The notes under the pieces: generated by a model
Database searches by the model: none
What the model was told of the DNA's origin: nothing
The model's input: only the letters and a program-made list of their open reading frames with translations
Origin: VRUE01 sp963715625
GTDB lineage: Bacteria > Actinomycetota > Thermoleophilia > Solirubrobacterales > 70-9
DNA: 64,000 nucleotides
Direction of reading: 5' to 3'
NCBI GenBank assembly: GCA_963715625.1
Contig: OY970260.1
Coordinates: 2,852,001 to 2,916,000 of the forward strand
Shown here: in pieces, positions 8,221-15,547 of the stretch
Numbering within the stretch: the first letter of the stretch is position 1
Layout: each line of letters begins with the position of its first letter
Made by a program: the position numbers and the translations under genes

Positions 8221-8896
8221 CGTCGCCGCTGCCGTTGCCACCCGGCCCGAAGAGAGCCTTCAGCTGCTCCTCGTGCCCGGGGTCGAGCACCGCCAGGACC
8301 TCGTCGCCGGCTTCGAGCACCGTGTCGGGGCCCGGAACGAAGCCCTTGCCGCTGCGCAGCACCGAGATCAGCAGGCTGCCTTCGGGCATCTCCAGGTCGC
8401 CGACGCGCCGTCCCGTCACGCCGGAGTCCTTGCCCAGCAGCATCTCGATGATCTCCAGCTGCTCCTCCTGCAGGTCGAGCAGGTGGACGAGGCCATACTC
8501 GGGCACCTCGTGCTCTAGCAGGCGCAGGATCAGGTCGGTGGCCGAGACCGATGGCTTGATCCCGAGCAGGTCGAAGTGGGGCTTGTTGCGCGGGTTGTTG
8601 ACCCGGGCGATGATCCGCTCGACCTCGTACTTCTCGCGGGCGACCTGGCAGATCAGCATGTTGTCCTCGTCGTCCCCTGTCACCGCGATCACCATGTCGG
8701 CCCGCTGGATCCCGGCCCGCTCCAGCACCCAGAGCTCGGTGGCGTCGCCGTAGGAGATGTTGTGCTCGAGCTCCTGCTCGACCGTGAGGTAGCGGCGGCG
8801 GTTGCTCTCGATCAGCGTCACCTCGTGGTTCTTTTCGAGCAGCTCGCGGGCCAGGTTCCAACCGACCTTCCCCGCGCCGACGACGATGATGTACAC
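8213..8896 (-). CDS. TrkA/KtrA-type RCK protein (RCK_N + RCK_C)
   Basis: A cytoplasmic regulator of K+ transport of 227 residues. The N-terminal Rossmann domain starts MYIIVVGAGKVGWNLARELL with the nucleotide-binding GxGxxG and the acidic residue in LIESN; a C-terminal RCK_C domain covers about residues 140-215 (GRRVGDLEMPEGSLLISVLR). Proteins of this size usually gate TrkH/KtrB-like channels in response to nucleotides. No such membrane subunit is in the window, but two APC permeases lie immediately upstream on the same strand. The start is 6 nt after the stop of the second RCK gene. Confidence 0.9.
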   Translation of the reverse strand: MYIIVVGAGKVGWNLARELLEKNHEVTLIESNRRRYLTVEQELEHNISYGDATELWVLERAGIQRADMVIAVTGDDEDNMLICQVAREKYEVERIIARVNNPRNKPHFDLLGIKPSVSATDLILRLLEHEVPEYGLVHLLDLQEEQLEIIEMLLGKDSGVTGRRVGDLEMPEGSLLISVLRSGKGFVPGPDTVLEAGDEVLAVLDPGHEEQLKALFGPGGNGSGDGA

Positions 8897-8902
8897 GCGC
8901 CC

Positions 8903-9382
8903 TCAGCCCCCCTGCGCGGCTTCCGCCGGGTCGCCTGAGGGGCCGGCGCCCTCACGCGGCGCACCCTCCAGCACCGCGGTCTCGAGCATGTCGATCGCAA
9001 CCCGGGTCGGGCAAATCGTATGCACGCCCTGGCGCTCGTACCACTCGGCCCGCAGCGGGTCGAGGATTCGCGCGATCACGGTCGGCACCTCGTAGCGGCG
9101 CTGCGCGATCTGGGCGATCACGATGTTCGTGTTGTCGCCGTCGGTGGAGGCGATGAAGGCGTCGGCTTTCTCGATCCCCGCGGCGAGAAGCGCGTCGGTC
9201 TCCAGGCCGGCGCCGACCGTGAACTGGCCGCCGAGATCCTCCCAGCCCTTGTCGAGCCCGACCTCGAGCCGGGCGTGGGACTCGGGGTCCTCGTCGAGGC
9301 AGGACACTTCGTGCCCCTGGCGCAGCATCGCCCGCGCCACGGACGACCCGACGCGGCCGCATCCCACGATCAAGATGAACAC
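8903..9382 (-). CDS. TrkA-N (RCK_N only) protein
   Basis: A protein of 159 residues with a single TrkA-N Rossmann domain: MFILIVGCGRVGSSVARAML, then LDEDPES after the second strand. It lacks the RCK_C domain of its neighbour and ends in a short Gly/Ala-rich tail. It is likely co-transcribed with the full-length RCK gene downstream, so the two could form a mixed regulatory ring (inference). GTG at 9382 is chosen because it begins exactly at the Rossmann strand; the frame is open further upstream but reads as non-coding, Arg-rich sequence. Confidence 0.85.
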   Translation of the reverse strand: MFILIVGCGRVGSSVARAMLRQGHEVSCLDEDPESHARLEVGLDKGWEDLGGQFTVGAGLETDALLAAGIEKADAFIASTDGDNTNIVIAQIAQRRYEVPTVIARILDPLRAEWYERQGVHTICPTRVAIDMLETAVLEGAPREGAGPSGDPAEAAQGG

Positions 9383-9399
9383 GCGCCGGATACTAGATG

Positions 9400-11385
9400 T
9401 CAGGCCTTCAGAGGGTGCGCAGCGTCCTCGGCCGGGCTCTCGGGTGGCGCAGTGAGCAATACGCGGCAGGGCGCCTTCTTCAGCACGTACTCCGTCGCGG
9501 CGCCGATCTCCGCGGGCTTGGCGGCGCCGATCCCCCCCAGCGTCGCCCCGCCCCTGATCTTGCTGGGGGGCTCGCCGCCCATCACGATCGCCTCCGTGCC
9601 GCTGCATCGCGCCACCTCGACGATGCCGGCGCCGACGTTGCGGGCGCGCACCACCTCGACCTTCACCTTCACGTCCTCGTACTCGCCGCCGACGTCGGCT
9701 GCGCGGCTCAGCGCCCGCCGCGCCGCCTCCTCGACCTGGGGCGGGAGCTCGGCATCGAGCGGCAGGGCCAGCGGCACCTCGATCACGTAGACGAGATCGA
9801 GGTGCGTCTCGCCGTCGCGCTTGGACTCCTCCTGCTCCGCCGCCGCGAGCCGCCCGGCCGTAGAGACGATGTCGTCGTCGAGCTTGCTGCCGAAGACCGG
9901 CACCAGGATGTTGCGAAAGGCGACCTCCGGCACCTGCTTGGTCAGCGCCCGCTCGCTTACCGAGACTCGCTTGGTCAGGCTCGTCCCCTCGACGAGCTTG
10001 CGATAGACGACGTAGAACGCCAACCCGAACAGCATCCAGCCGCCGCCGACCCAGCGCGCCGTGTCGTGATAGCCGAGCACGCTGAGAAACGCGAGGCCGC
10101 TGACCAGCGCCGCCAGCATCGCCGGGATCGGCAGCTGCGAGCCCCGCCAGGAGACGTTCCAGGGCACCCGGAAGGGCCGCGGCCGCTCGGGCTCGGTGAC
10201 CCGCAGCCGCACCACGGAGAGGTGGGCGATCGTGATCGCCAGCGTGGCGCCGAAGGCATAGAGGCCCGCGAGCACCTTCACGTCCGCGGACACCGCGAGG
10301 CCGACCGCGATCAGGCCGGAGATCGCGATCGCGACGTGCGGGGTCGCGTGACGTCGGTTCAGCTTGCCCAGCCAGCTGGGGATCTGGCGGTTGATCGCCA
10401 GCGTGTAGATGTGGCGGGAGACCCCCAGCAGCGAGGTGGTCGCCGCCCAGAAAAGCACCGGCGCGGCGACGATGGCGACTACCCAGCGCATCCCGTCGCC
10501 GACCCAGGCGGGGTCGTAGGCGGAGACGACGCCGAGGATCGGCGCCTCGACGAACTCGCCGCCGAGCGCCGTTTCGGGACCGCTCGGGCCGGCGATCACC
10601 GGCACCGCCATCAGCGCGATCGTGGCCATCGCCGCGTAGCCGAGCGGCACCGCGATCGCACCGAGCGAGACGATCCGCCTCAGCTCGCGCGGCTTGGCGT
10701 CGATGTCCGGCGAGAGGTCGGCGGCAGCCTCGATCCCGGCGTAGGCGAGCATCGCGACCACCGCCGCGTAGACGATGTCGGTGACGCTCGGGTCTGTGAA
10801 GAGATCGAGCTCGGCGGTGAGCCGATCGGGGTGGAAGACGACGAGGACGCCGACCGCGACCACGACCAGCTGGAGCGCGAAGTCGGCGAGCGCGAGCCCG
10901 GCAAACAGGCGCTCGCGGCCCCTCCCGGTCACGTTGAAGACGTTGAGCAGGCAGGCGGCGACGATGACCAGGGCGGCGATCCCCACCTGCCAGCCGGAGG
11001 AGGCGAGGTCGGCGGAGACGGGCTGGAGGTAGTGCGGAACGGAGATCGCGGCCAGGGCGGCGACGATCAGGTAGTCGATCAGGATCGCCCAGCCGGCGAC
11101 GAAGGCGATCAGCTCGTTGAAGGCGTGGCGGGCGAAGCTGGACGAGCCGCCGCGCTCTCGCAGCATGCCCGCTCCCTCCGCGTAGCTGAGCGTGGTGAGG
11201 ACGAAGAGAAGGCCCGCGGCGAGGAAGATCAGCGGCGTCAGGCCGAGCCCGCGCTCGGCGACGACCCCGAGCGCGAAGTAGATCGAGGCGCCGACCGCCG
11301 AATAGACCGCGACGAAGAGGCCGGGGACGCCGAGGCCGCGCTGCAGCAGCGGCGGCAGCTTCCGCGGTTGCTCGGGCTCGGTCAA
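9400..11385 (-). CDS. APC family permease with C-terminal USP-like domain
   Basis: A protein of 661 residues. Residues ~10-490 are a 12-helix APC-superfamily transporter (GGSSSFARHAFNELIAF in helix 3, YAGIEAAADLSPDID near helix 6). The last ~180 residues resemble a universal stress protein (RNVGAGIVEVARCSGTEAIV, CRVLLTAP). APC proteins with a cytoplasmic USP-like domain include amino-acid permeases and the KimA potassium importer, so the substrate is open. The stop is followed 18 nt later by the RCK_N gene. The start overlaps a 61-residue membrane protein by 4 nt (ATGA), so the two are translationally coupled. Confidence 0.9.
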   Translation of the reverse strand: MTEPEQPRKLPPLLQRGLGVPGLFVAVYSAVGASIYFALGVVAERGLGLTPLIFLAAGLLFVLTTLSYAEGAGMLRERGGSSSFARHAFNELIAFVAGWAILIDYLIVAALAAISVPHYLQPVSADLASSGWQVGIAALVIVAACLLNVFNVTGRGRERLFAGLALADFALQLVVVAVGVLVVFHPDRLTAELDLFTDPSVTDIVYAAVVAMLAYAGIEAAADLSPDIDAKPRELRRIVSLGAIAVPLGYAAMATIALMAVPVIAGPSGPETALGGEFVEAPILGVVSAYDPAWVGDGMRWVVAIVAAPVLFWAATTSLLGVSRHIYTLAINRQIPSWLGKLNRRHATPHVAIAISGLIAVGLAVSADVKVLAGLYAFGATLAITIAHLSVVRLRVTEPERPRPFRVPWNVSWRGSQLPIPAMLAALVSGLAFLSVLGYHDTARWVGGGWMLFGLAFYVVYRKLVEGTSLTKRVSVSERALTKQVPEVAFRNILVPVFGSKLDDDIVSTAGRLAAAEQEESKRDGETHLDLVYVIEVPLALPLDAELPPQVEEAARRALSRAADVGGEYEDVKVKVEVVRARNVGAGIVEVARCSGTEAIVMGGEPPSKIRGGATLGGIGAAKPAEIGAATEYVLKKAPCRVLLTAPPESPAEDAAHPLKA

Positions 11386-11567
11386 CGCAGCGCCATCCAG
11401 AGTCGAGCGGCGCCCAGGACGAGGAAGGCCAGCCCGAGCAAGGCGCCTACGGAGAGTGGGCCGCCGCCGTTGGCGAAGGTGCTTATGAGGATCAGCAGGC
11501 CCAGAGCTAGGAAGACGATGGAGAGGGCGCGGACGGAACCGCGATAGATCCGTTCGGGCGAGCCCAC
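11382..11567 (-). CDS. Small two-helix membrane protein
   Basis: A protein of 61 residues with two predicted transmembrane helices (about LSIVFLALGLLILISTF and VGALLGLAFLVLGAARLWM) joined by a Gly-rich loop. It is wedged between two APC permease genes: its first 61 nt overlap the 3' end of the upstream permease in another frame and its stop overlaps the start of the downstream one. That packing suggests real, coupled translation and a possible accessory subunit role. I recognise no family. GTG at 11567 is the only convincing start. Confidence 0.65.
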   Translation of the reverse strand: MGSPERIYRGSVRALSIVFLALGLLILISTFANGGGPLSVGALLGLAFLVLGAARLWMALR

Positions 11568-13441
11568 GCCCCCGATTCTACGGCCGGGTCAGAGACGACT
11601 ATGACGCGGCAGGGGCGCTGGCCGAGCACGGTCTGGAGCGTCTTGTCGTAGAGCGGGCGACCGTTGCGGTAGCGCAGGCCGACGACCACCGCGGCCGCGG
11701 CGATCAGCTCCGCCTCGTCGGCGATCGCGTAGCCGGCCTGGCCGGGACGGACACGCTCGACGTGCCCGGTCACGCGCTGGCCGCCGATCAGCTTCGCCTG
11801 CTCGATCTTGCTCTGCGCCTCCGACTCCTGCGCGGGCAGCGCGGCGTCCAGCGGCAGGTTGGTGGGGACGGTCAGCATCGAGTGGATGTGGATGCCCCGG
11901 CGGCGCTTGGAGGCCAGCTTCGTCGCGGTGGCGACCATCTCCTCGGAGAACGGCTCCCCGTCCCCGAAGGCGACGAGGATGCTTCGGTACTCGATCTCCT
12001 CGACCCCGAGCGGCTCGGGCGTCAGGACCTTGACCGTCTCGGTCAGCGGCAGTCGCTGGTTGCGGCGATAGAGCACGTAGACGAGGAGCCCGAAGGCCAT
12101 CCAGCCGAGCCCGACGACGAGCGTGCGCGGGTTGAGGGCCATCACGACGATCCAGGCCGCGAACGTGCCGAGCCCCCCGAGGACGGCGGTCAGCGGCACC
12201 TCGAAGCCGAAGGCGTGGAAGTTGGCCGGCGGCTTCCAGACGCGCTCGATGTGGCCGTTGTTGCGCCGCAGCTGGATCACCGAGACGTGGGCGATCGTGA
12301 AGGAGAGCATCGCGCCGAACGAGTACATCGTCGCCAGGAAGTCGGTCTGCCCCGGCAGCAGGGTGATCATCGCGATCGCGGAGAAGACGAGGATCGCGAT
12401 GTACGGCGTCCGGTAGCGCGGATGGACCTGGCGCAGCCGTTCGGGCAGCTGGCGGTGTTGGCCCATCGAGTAGGTGAGGCGGGAGACCCCGATCAGGCCC
12501 GCGTTGGTCGCGATCAGGAGGATCACGGCGGCGAGAACGCCGACGTAGAAGCGCAGCGCTTCGGTCGGGCCGTGGCTGAGGCCGAGGTTCTCGACGATGC
12601 CGAGGATCGGATCGTTGGCGAACTGGGTGCCGAGGGCGGTCGTGTACTGGCCCGCGGCGTCCTGGGTGACCGGCATCGCCGAGAGCGCGACGACGGGGAT
12701 CAGCAGGTACAGGCCCAGCACCGCGATGACGGTGAGCCCGACGCTGCGGGGGATCGTCCGGGCCGCGTCGCGCGCCTCCTCGGCCATGTTGGAGATCGTC
12801 TCGATCCCCGTGTAGGCGATCATCCCGACCGCGATCCCGAGGGCGAAGTCGCTCCAGGTCGGGGCGACGCCGAGGTGGATGTTGTCGATCAGGACCTCGG
12901 GGCTGAGGACGAGGAAGATGCCGATCCCGACCAGCACCACCTGGGTGGCGAGGTCGGCCACGGCCAGGACCAGGTTCAGCTTCGCCGACTCCTGCGAGCC
13001 GCGGATGTTGAGCAGGGCCAGCGCCACGATCAGCACCGCGCCGCCGACGATGTCGCCCGGCGCTTCGCCGAGGGGCTCCCAGAAGACGGCCAGGTAGTGG
13101 GGAACGAAGTAGGCCGAGATCGCGACCGTGATCACGTAGTTGAGCATCTGGCCCCAGGCCGCGACGAAGCTGACCAGCTCGTTGAAGGCGTGGCGGGCGA
13201 AGCTGGAGGAGCCGCCGGCCTCCGGGAACATCACGGTCGCCTCGGCGTAGGTTGCGGCGGTCGCGGCGAAGATCAGCCCCGAGATGACGAAGGCGACCGG
13301 CGTCAGGCCGAGGGCGAAGGCCGCGGTGACGCCGAGCGCGTAGTAGATGCTCGAGCCGACGTTGCCGTAGGCGGCGGCGAAGAGGCCGCCGACGCCGTGT
13401 ACGCGACTCAGCGACTCGTCGCGGGGGATTCGCTGCGCCAT
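11507..13441 (-). CDS. APC family permease with C-terminal USP-like domain (second copy)
   Basis: A paralogue of the downstream permease, 644 residues: a 12-helix APC transporter (GNVGSSIYYALGV in helix 1, GGSSSFARHAFNELVSF in helix 3, IAYTGIETISNMAEEARD in helix 6) and a C-terminal universal-stress-protein-like domain beginning near EYRSILVAFGDGEPFSEEM and ending CRVIVVSD. The two copies in tandem with two RCK proteins suggest a regulated cation or amino-acid uptake cluster. ATG at 13441 gives MAQRIPRDESLSRVHGVGG, the normal N-terminus. The gene is separated from the FMN oxidase by 23 nt. I see no riboswitch in that gap. Confidence 0.92.
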   Translation of the reverse strand: MAQRIPRDESLSRVHGVGGLFAAAYGNVGSSIYYALGVTAAFALGLTPVAFVISGLIFAATAATYAEATVMFPEAGGSSSFARHAFNELVSFVAAWGQMLNYVITVAISAYFVPHYLAVFWEPLGEAPGDIVGGAVLIVALALLNIRGSQESAKLNLVLAVADLATQVVLVGIGIFLVLSPEVLIDNIHLGVAPTWSDFALGIAVGMIAYTGIETISNMAEEARDAARTIPRSVGLTVIAVLGLYLLIPVVALSAMPVTQDAAGQYTTALGTQFANDPILGIVENLGLSHGPTEALRFYVGVLAAVILLIATNAGLIGVSRLTYSMGQHRQLPERLRQVHPRYRTPYIAILVFSAIAMITLLPGQTDFLATMYSFGAMLSFTIAHVSVIQLRRNNGHIERVWKPPANFHAFGFEVPLTAVLGGLGTFAAWIVVMALNPRTLVVGLGWMAFGLLVYVLYRRNQRLPLTETVKVLTPEPLGVEEIEYRSILVAFGDGEPFSEEMVATATKLASKRRRGIHIHSMLTVPTNLPLDAALPAQESEAQSKIEQAKLIGGQRVTGHVERVRPGQAGYAIADEAELIAAAAVVVGLRYRNGRPLYDKTLQTVLGQRPCRVIVVSDPAVESGAWARPNGSIAVPSAPSPSSS

Positions 13442-13464
13442 CGGTTCCTGGACGGGGTGGGCAT

Positions 13465-14556
13465 CTAGGCCGAATATACGGGCGCAGCCGGTGCCCGCCG
13501 CACGTGGGCGCGGGTGAGGCCGGCGGGCGAGTCGCAACCGCAGAGGGCGAGCGCGAGCTCCAGCTCCGCGCGCAGCAGCTCCAGGACCCGGAGCGCCCCC
13601 TGCTCTCCCCCGACCGCAAGGCCACAGAGCGCGGGACGGCCGACCAGGACCGCGTCGGCGCCGAGCGCGAGCGCGATGGCCACGTCGGTGCCGCGGCGCA
13701 CGCCACCGTCGACGAGGACGGCGGCGCGGCCCTCGACCGCGTCGACGACCTCGGGGAGCGCCTCGGCGCTCGCGACGGCGCAGTCGAGCTGGCGCCCGCC
13801 GTGGTTGGAGACGACAACGCCCGCGGCCCCGTGCTCGACGGCAAGCGCCGCGTCCTCGGCGGTGAGCACGCCCTTGACCAGGACGGGCACGCTGCAGCCC
13901 GAGGCAAGCCCCCCCAGGTCCGCCCACCCCAGCGCCGGGTCCATCAGGGCGAAGGTCTCCTCGATCGTCACCGCGCGCTCGGAGCCGAGTGCCGCCTGGA
14001 CGCTAGGGACGCCGAGGCCCTCGGGAATCCGGAAGCCGGTGCGCAGGTCGCGCTCGCGCCGGCCGCCGCGGGGCGCGTCGACGGTGACGACGATGGCCTC
14101 GAAGCCGGAGTCGACCGCCTCGTCCATCAGCGCCCGCGTCACGCCCTCGTCGCGAAAGCAGTAGAGCTGGAACCAGCGCCGCCCCTCCGGCGCCGCGGCG
14201 GCGACCTCGCCGGGCCGGGCCGTCGCCAGGGTCGAGAGGCACATCACCGTGCCGGCGGCCGCGGCCGCTCGCGCCATCGCCAACTCGCCCTCGGGGTCGA
14301 CCAGCCGCTGGTAGGCGACCGGGGCAACTCCGATCGGCATCGAGAGCCGACCGCCGAACAGCTCCGACTCCGTCCGCCACTCCCGGTGGCCCGCCAGCAT
14401 CCGCGGGCGCAGGCGCCAGCCCCTCCAGGCAGAGACGCTCTCGACGAGCGTCACCTCGTCGCCGGCGCCGCCGAAGAAGTACCCCGCGACACCCGGGTCG
14501 AGCTTCTCTGCGGCCGCCCGCTCGAAGCCAGCGACGTTGATCAGGTCGTCGGTCAC
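13465..14556 (-). CDS. FMN-dependent alpha-hydroxy acid oxidase/dehydrogenase
   Basis: A protein of 363 residues with a TIM-barrel fold binding FMN. Family marks are PIGVAPVAYQRLVDPEGE near residue 80, the catalytic SNHGGRQLD near residue 255 with the active-site His, and the phosphate-binding DGGVRRGTDVAIALALGAD followed by VGRP. Members oxidise lactate, glycolate or mandelate to the keto acid, passing electrons to oxygen or the respiratory chain. The insert between the barrel strands is short, which favours a soluble oxidase over a membrane-attached dehydrogenase (inference). It is the first gene of the minus-strand run that continues into the permeases. Confidence 0.92.
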   Translation of the reverse strand: MTDDLINVAGFERAAAEKLDPGVAGYFFGGAGDEVTLVESVSAWRGWRLRPRMLAGHREWRTESELFGGRLSMPIGVAPVAYQRLVDPEGELAMARAAAAAGTVMCLSTLATARPGEVAAAAPEGRRWFQLYCFRDEGVTRALMDEAVDSGFEAIVVTVDAPRGGRRERDLRTGFRIPEGLGVPSVQAALGSERAVTIEETFALMDPALGWADLGGLASGCSVPVLVKGVLTAEDAALAVEHGAAGVVVSNHGGRQLDCAVASAEALPEVVDAVEGRAAVLVDGGVRRGTDVAIALALGADAVLVGRPALCGLAVGGEQGALRVLELLRAELELALALCGCDSPAGLTRAHVRRAPAAPVYSA

Positions 14557-14631
14557 CCTGCGCCGACCCTACCCCTTGATGCGACCGCGGCGGCTGCGAG
14601 GATCGCGCCCGTCCGTCCCCAGTGAGCCCGA

Positions 14632-15189
14632 GTGGGCTCCGCAACTCCCGGAGGAAGCAAGTGGAGGGAGTCGGTCGAAGAAGTCTCCACGGAGCTCTCC
14701 AACCTGGTCGACAAGCTGGGCATCGCCGAGGCGAGCCTGACCGGCGAGCAGAAGGAACTGCAGGGCAGGGCCAAGCGCGAGGCGCGCGAATCGCGCAGTG
14801 CAGTTACAAACCTCTCCAACCGCCTCGACAAGCTAGTGCCGCGTCAGCCAACGTTCGCCCCGTTCTGGCGGCTGCAAGCCTTCGCCTGGCGTCGTCCTCG
14901 GTCGGCGAAGTAGCGCTGCTACTCCGCCTCCCTGCGTCCTACCCAGGCTCGCCTTTCGCTCGCCAGAAGCGGGCCAACGTTGCCGGACGCGGCACTAGAG
15001 CGCCAGACCGAAAAGCTGAACGCGACCGCCAAGCAGACCAACAAGCTGACCAAGGAGGTCGGCTCGCTGGAAAACCAGGTCGCCACCCTCGACTCCCAGG
15101 TCACCGCGGTCAACCAGCGAGTGACCAAGCTGACCAAGCGCGTAAACAGCGCCAGCAGCTCCGACAGCGGCGGCCGGCCAGCACCATAG
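14632..15189 (+). pseudogene. Coiled-coil protein gene split by a MITE
   Basis: The two halves share one frame. The 5' part reads VEEVSTELSNLVDKLGIAE...NLSNRLDKL; the 3' part reads ERQTEKLNATAKQTNKL...VNQRVTKLTKRVNSAS. Both are heptad-patterned coiled coil. A 162-bp insertion sits between them and brings a TAG stop at 14911-14913. Removing it restores CTC GAC AAG CTA GAG CGC CAG (LDKLERQ) and an uninterrupted coil. The start is also doubtful: a good GGAGGAAG lies before a GTG at about 14660 that is one base out of frame. The original function is unknown; perhaps a structural or membrane-associated coil. Confidence 0.8.
14836..14995. mobile_element. 160-bp MITE, copy 1
   Basis: A non-coding element with terminal inverted repeats GTGCCGCGTC/GACGCGGCAC; the imperfect repeat continues inward for about 35 bp (both ends contain AACGTT and TTCTGGCG). 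It sits in a CTAG site with TA duplicated on each side (14834-14835 and 14996-14997). CTAG with TA duplication is the known preference of IS630/Tc1-mariner transposases, so this is probably an IS630-derived MITE moved in trans. A second copy, inverted, with one mismatch, lies at 48767-48926. Confidence 0.88.
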
Positions 15190-15194
15190 GGACC

Positions 15195-15303
15195 GGGGTG
15201 TCGGGTGCCCTTCCCCGCTCAACTTTTTCGGGAGGACGCGGCCTGCGGCCGCGCCAAAGAACCCGAAAAAGTACAAGCCGCGGGAAAGGGCACCCGACAC
15301 CCC
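15195..15303. repeat. Class E palindromic element
   Basis: An 18-bp perfect outer stem (15195-15212 with 15286-15303). The conserved core is CGCTCAACTTTTTCGGG on the left and CCCGAAAAAGTACAAG on the right, which pair to form an inner stem, with a GC-rich hairpin between them. It starts 6 nt after the coiled-coil gene fragment. Confidence 0.82.
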
Positions 15304-15416
15304 TTGGCCACGGAACCGTTGATCCTCAGCGGGTGGTCCAGCTGGCCTCACCAGCCACGCCCACGAGCCGGCCTTCCGGTCATCCCGCTTGCCGCTTCTA
15401 GGCAAGAACCCTGGAA

Positions 15417-15529
15417 GGGGCCTCGGGTGCCTCTCCCCGCGGCTTGTACTTTTCCGCCCTAGATCCGGCCAGGGCAAATGCCCTGCCTGCATGCGGAAAA
15501 GTTGAGCGGGGAGGGGCACCCGAGGCCCC
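15417..15529. repeat. Class E palindromic element
   Basis: A 24-bp outer stem with one mismatch (15417-15440 with 15506-15529). The core reads CTTGTACTTTTCCGC and GCGGAAAAGTTGAGCGG, opposite in orientation to the element at 15195. It lies 18 nt from the 3' end of hppA and could act as its terminator. Apart from these two elements I see nothing in the 358 bp between 15190 and 15547. Confidence 0.82.
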
Positions 15530-15547
15530 CACCCCGCTCGGCTTTGC

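Noticed and set aside
9397..11547. Long plus-strand open frame opposite the APC permease
   Set aside because: Asp/Arg/His-rich composition typical of antisense frames at high GC; the minus strand encodes a proper 12-helix protein.
13442..13464. Cyclic-di-AMP riboswitch upstream of the APC genes
   Set aside because: The gap is only 23 nt and shows no such fold.
14980..15189. Independent small gene starting at 14980
   Set aside because: Its start lies inside the MITE and it shares frame and heptad pattern with the upstream part; it is the 3' half of a disrupted gene.
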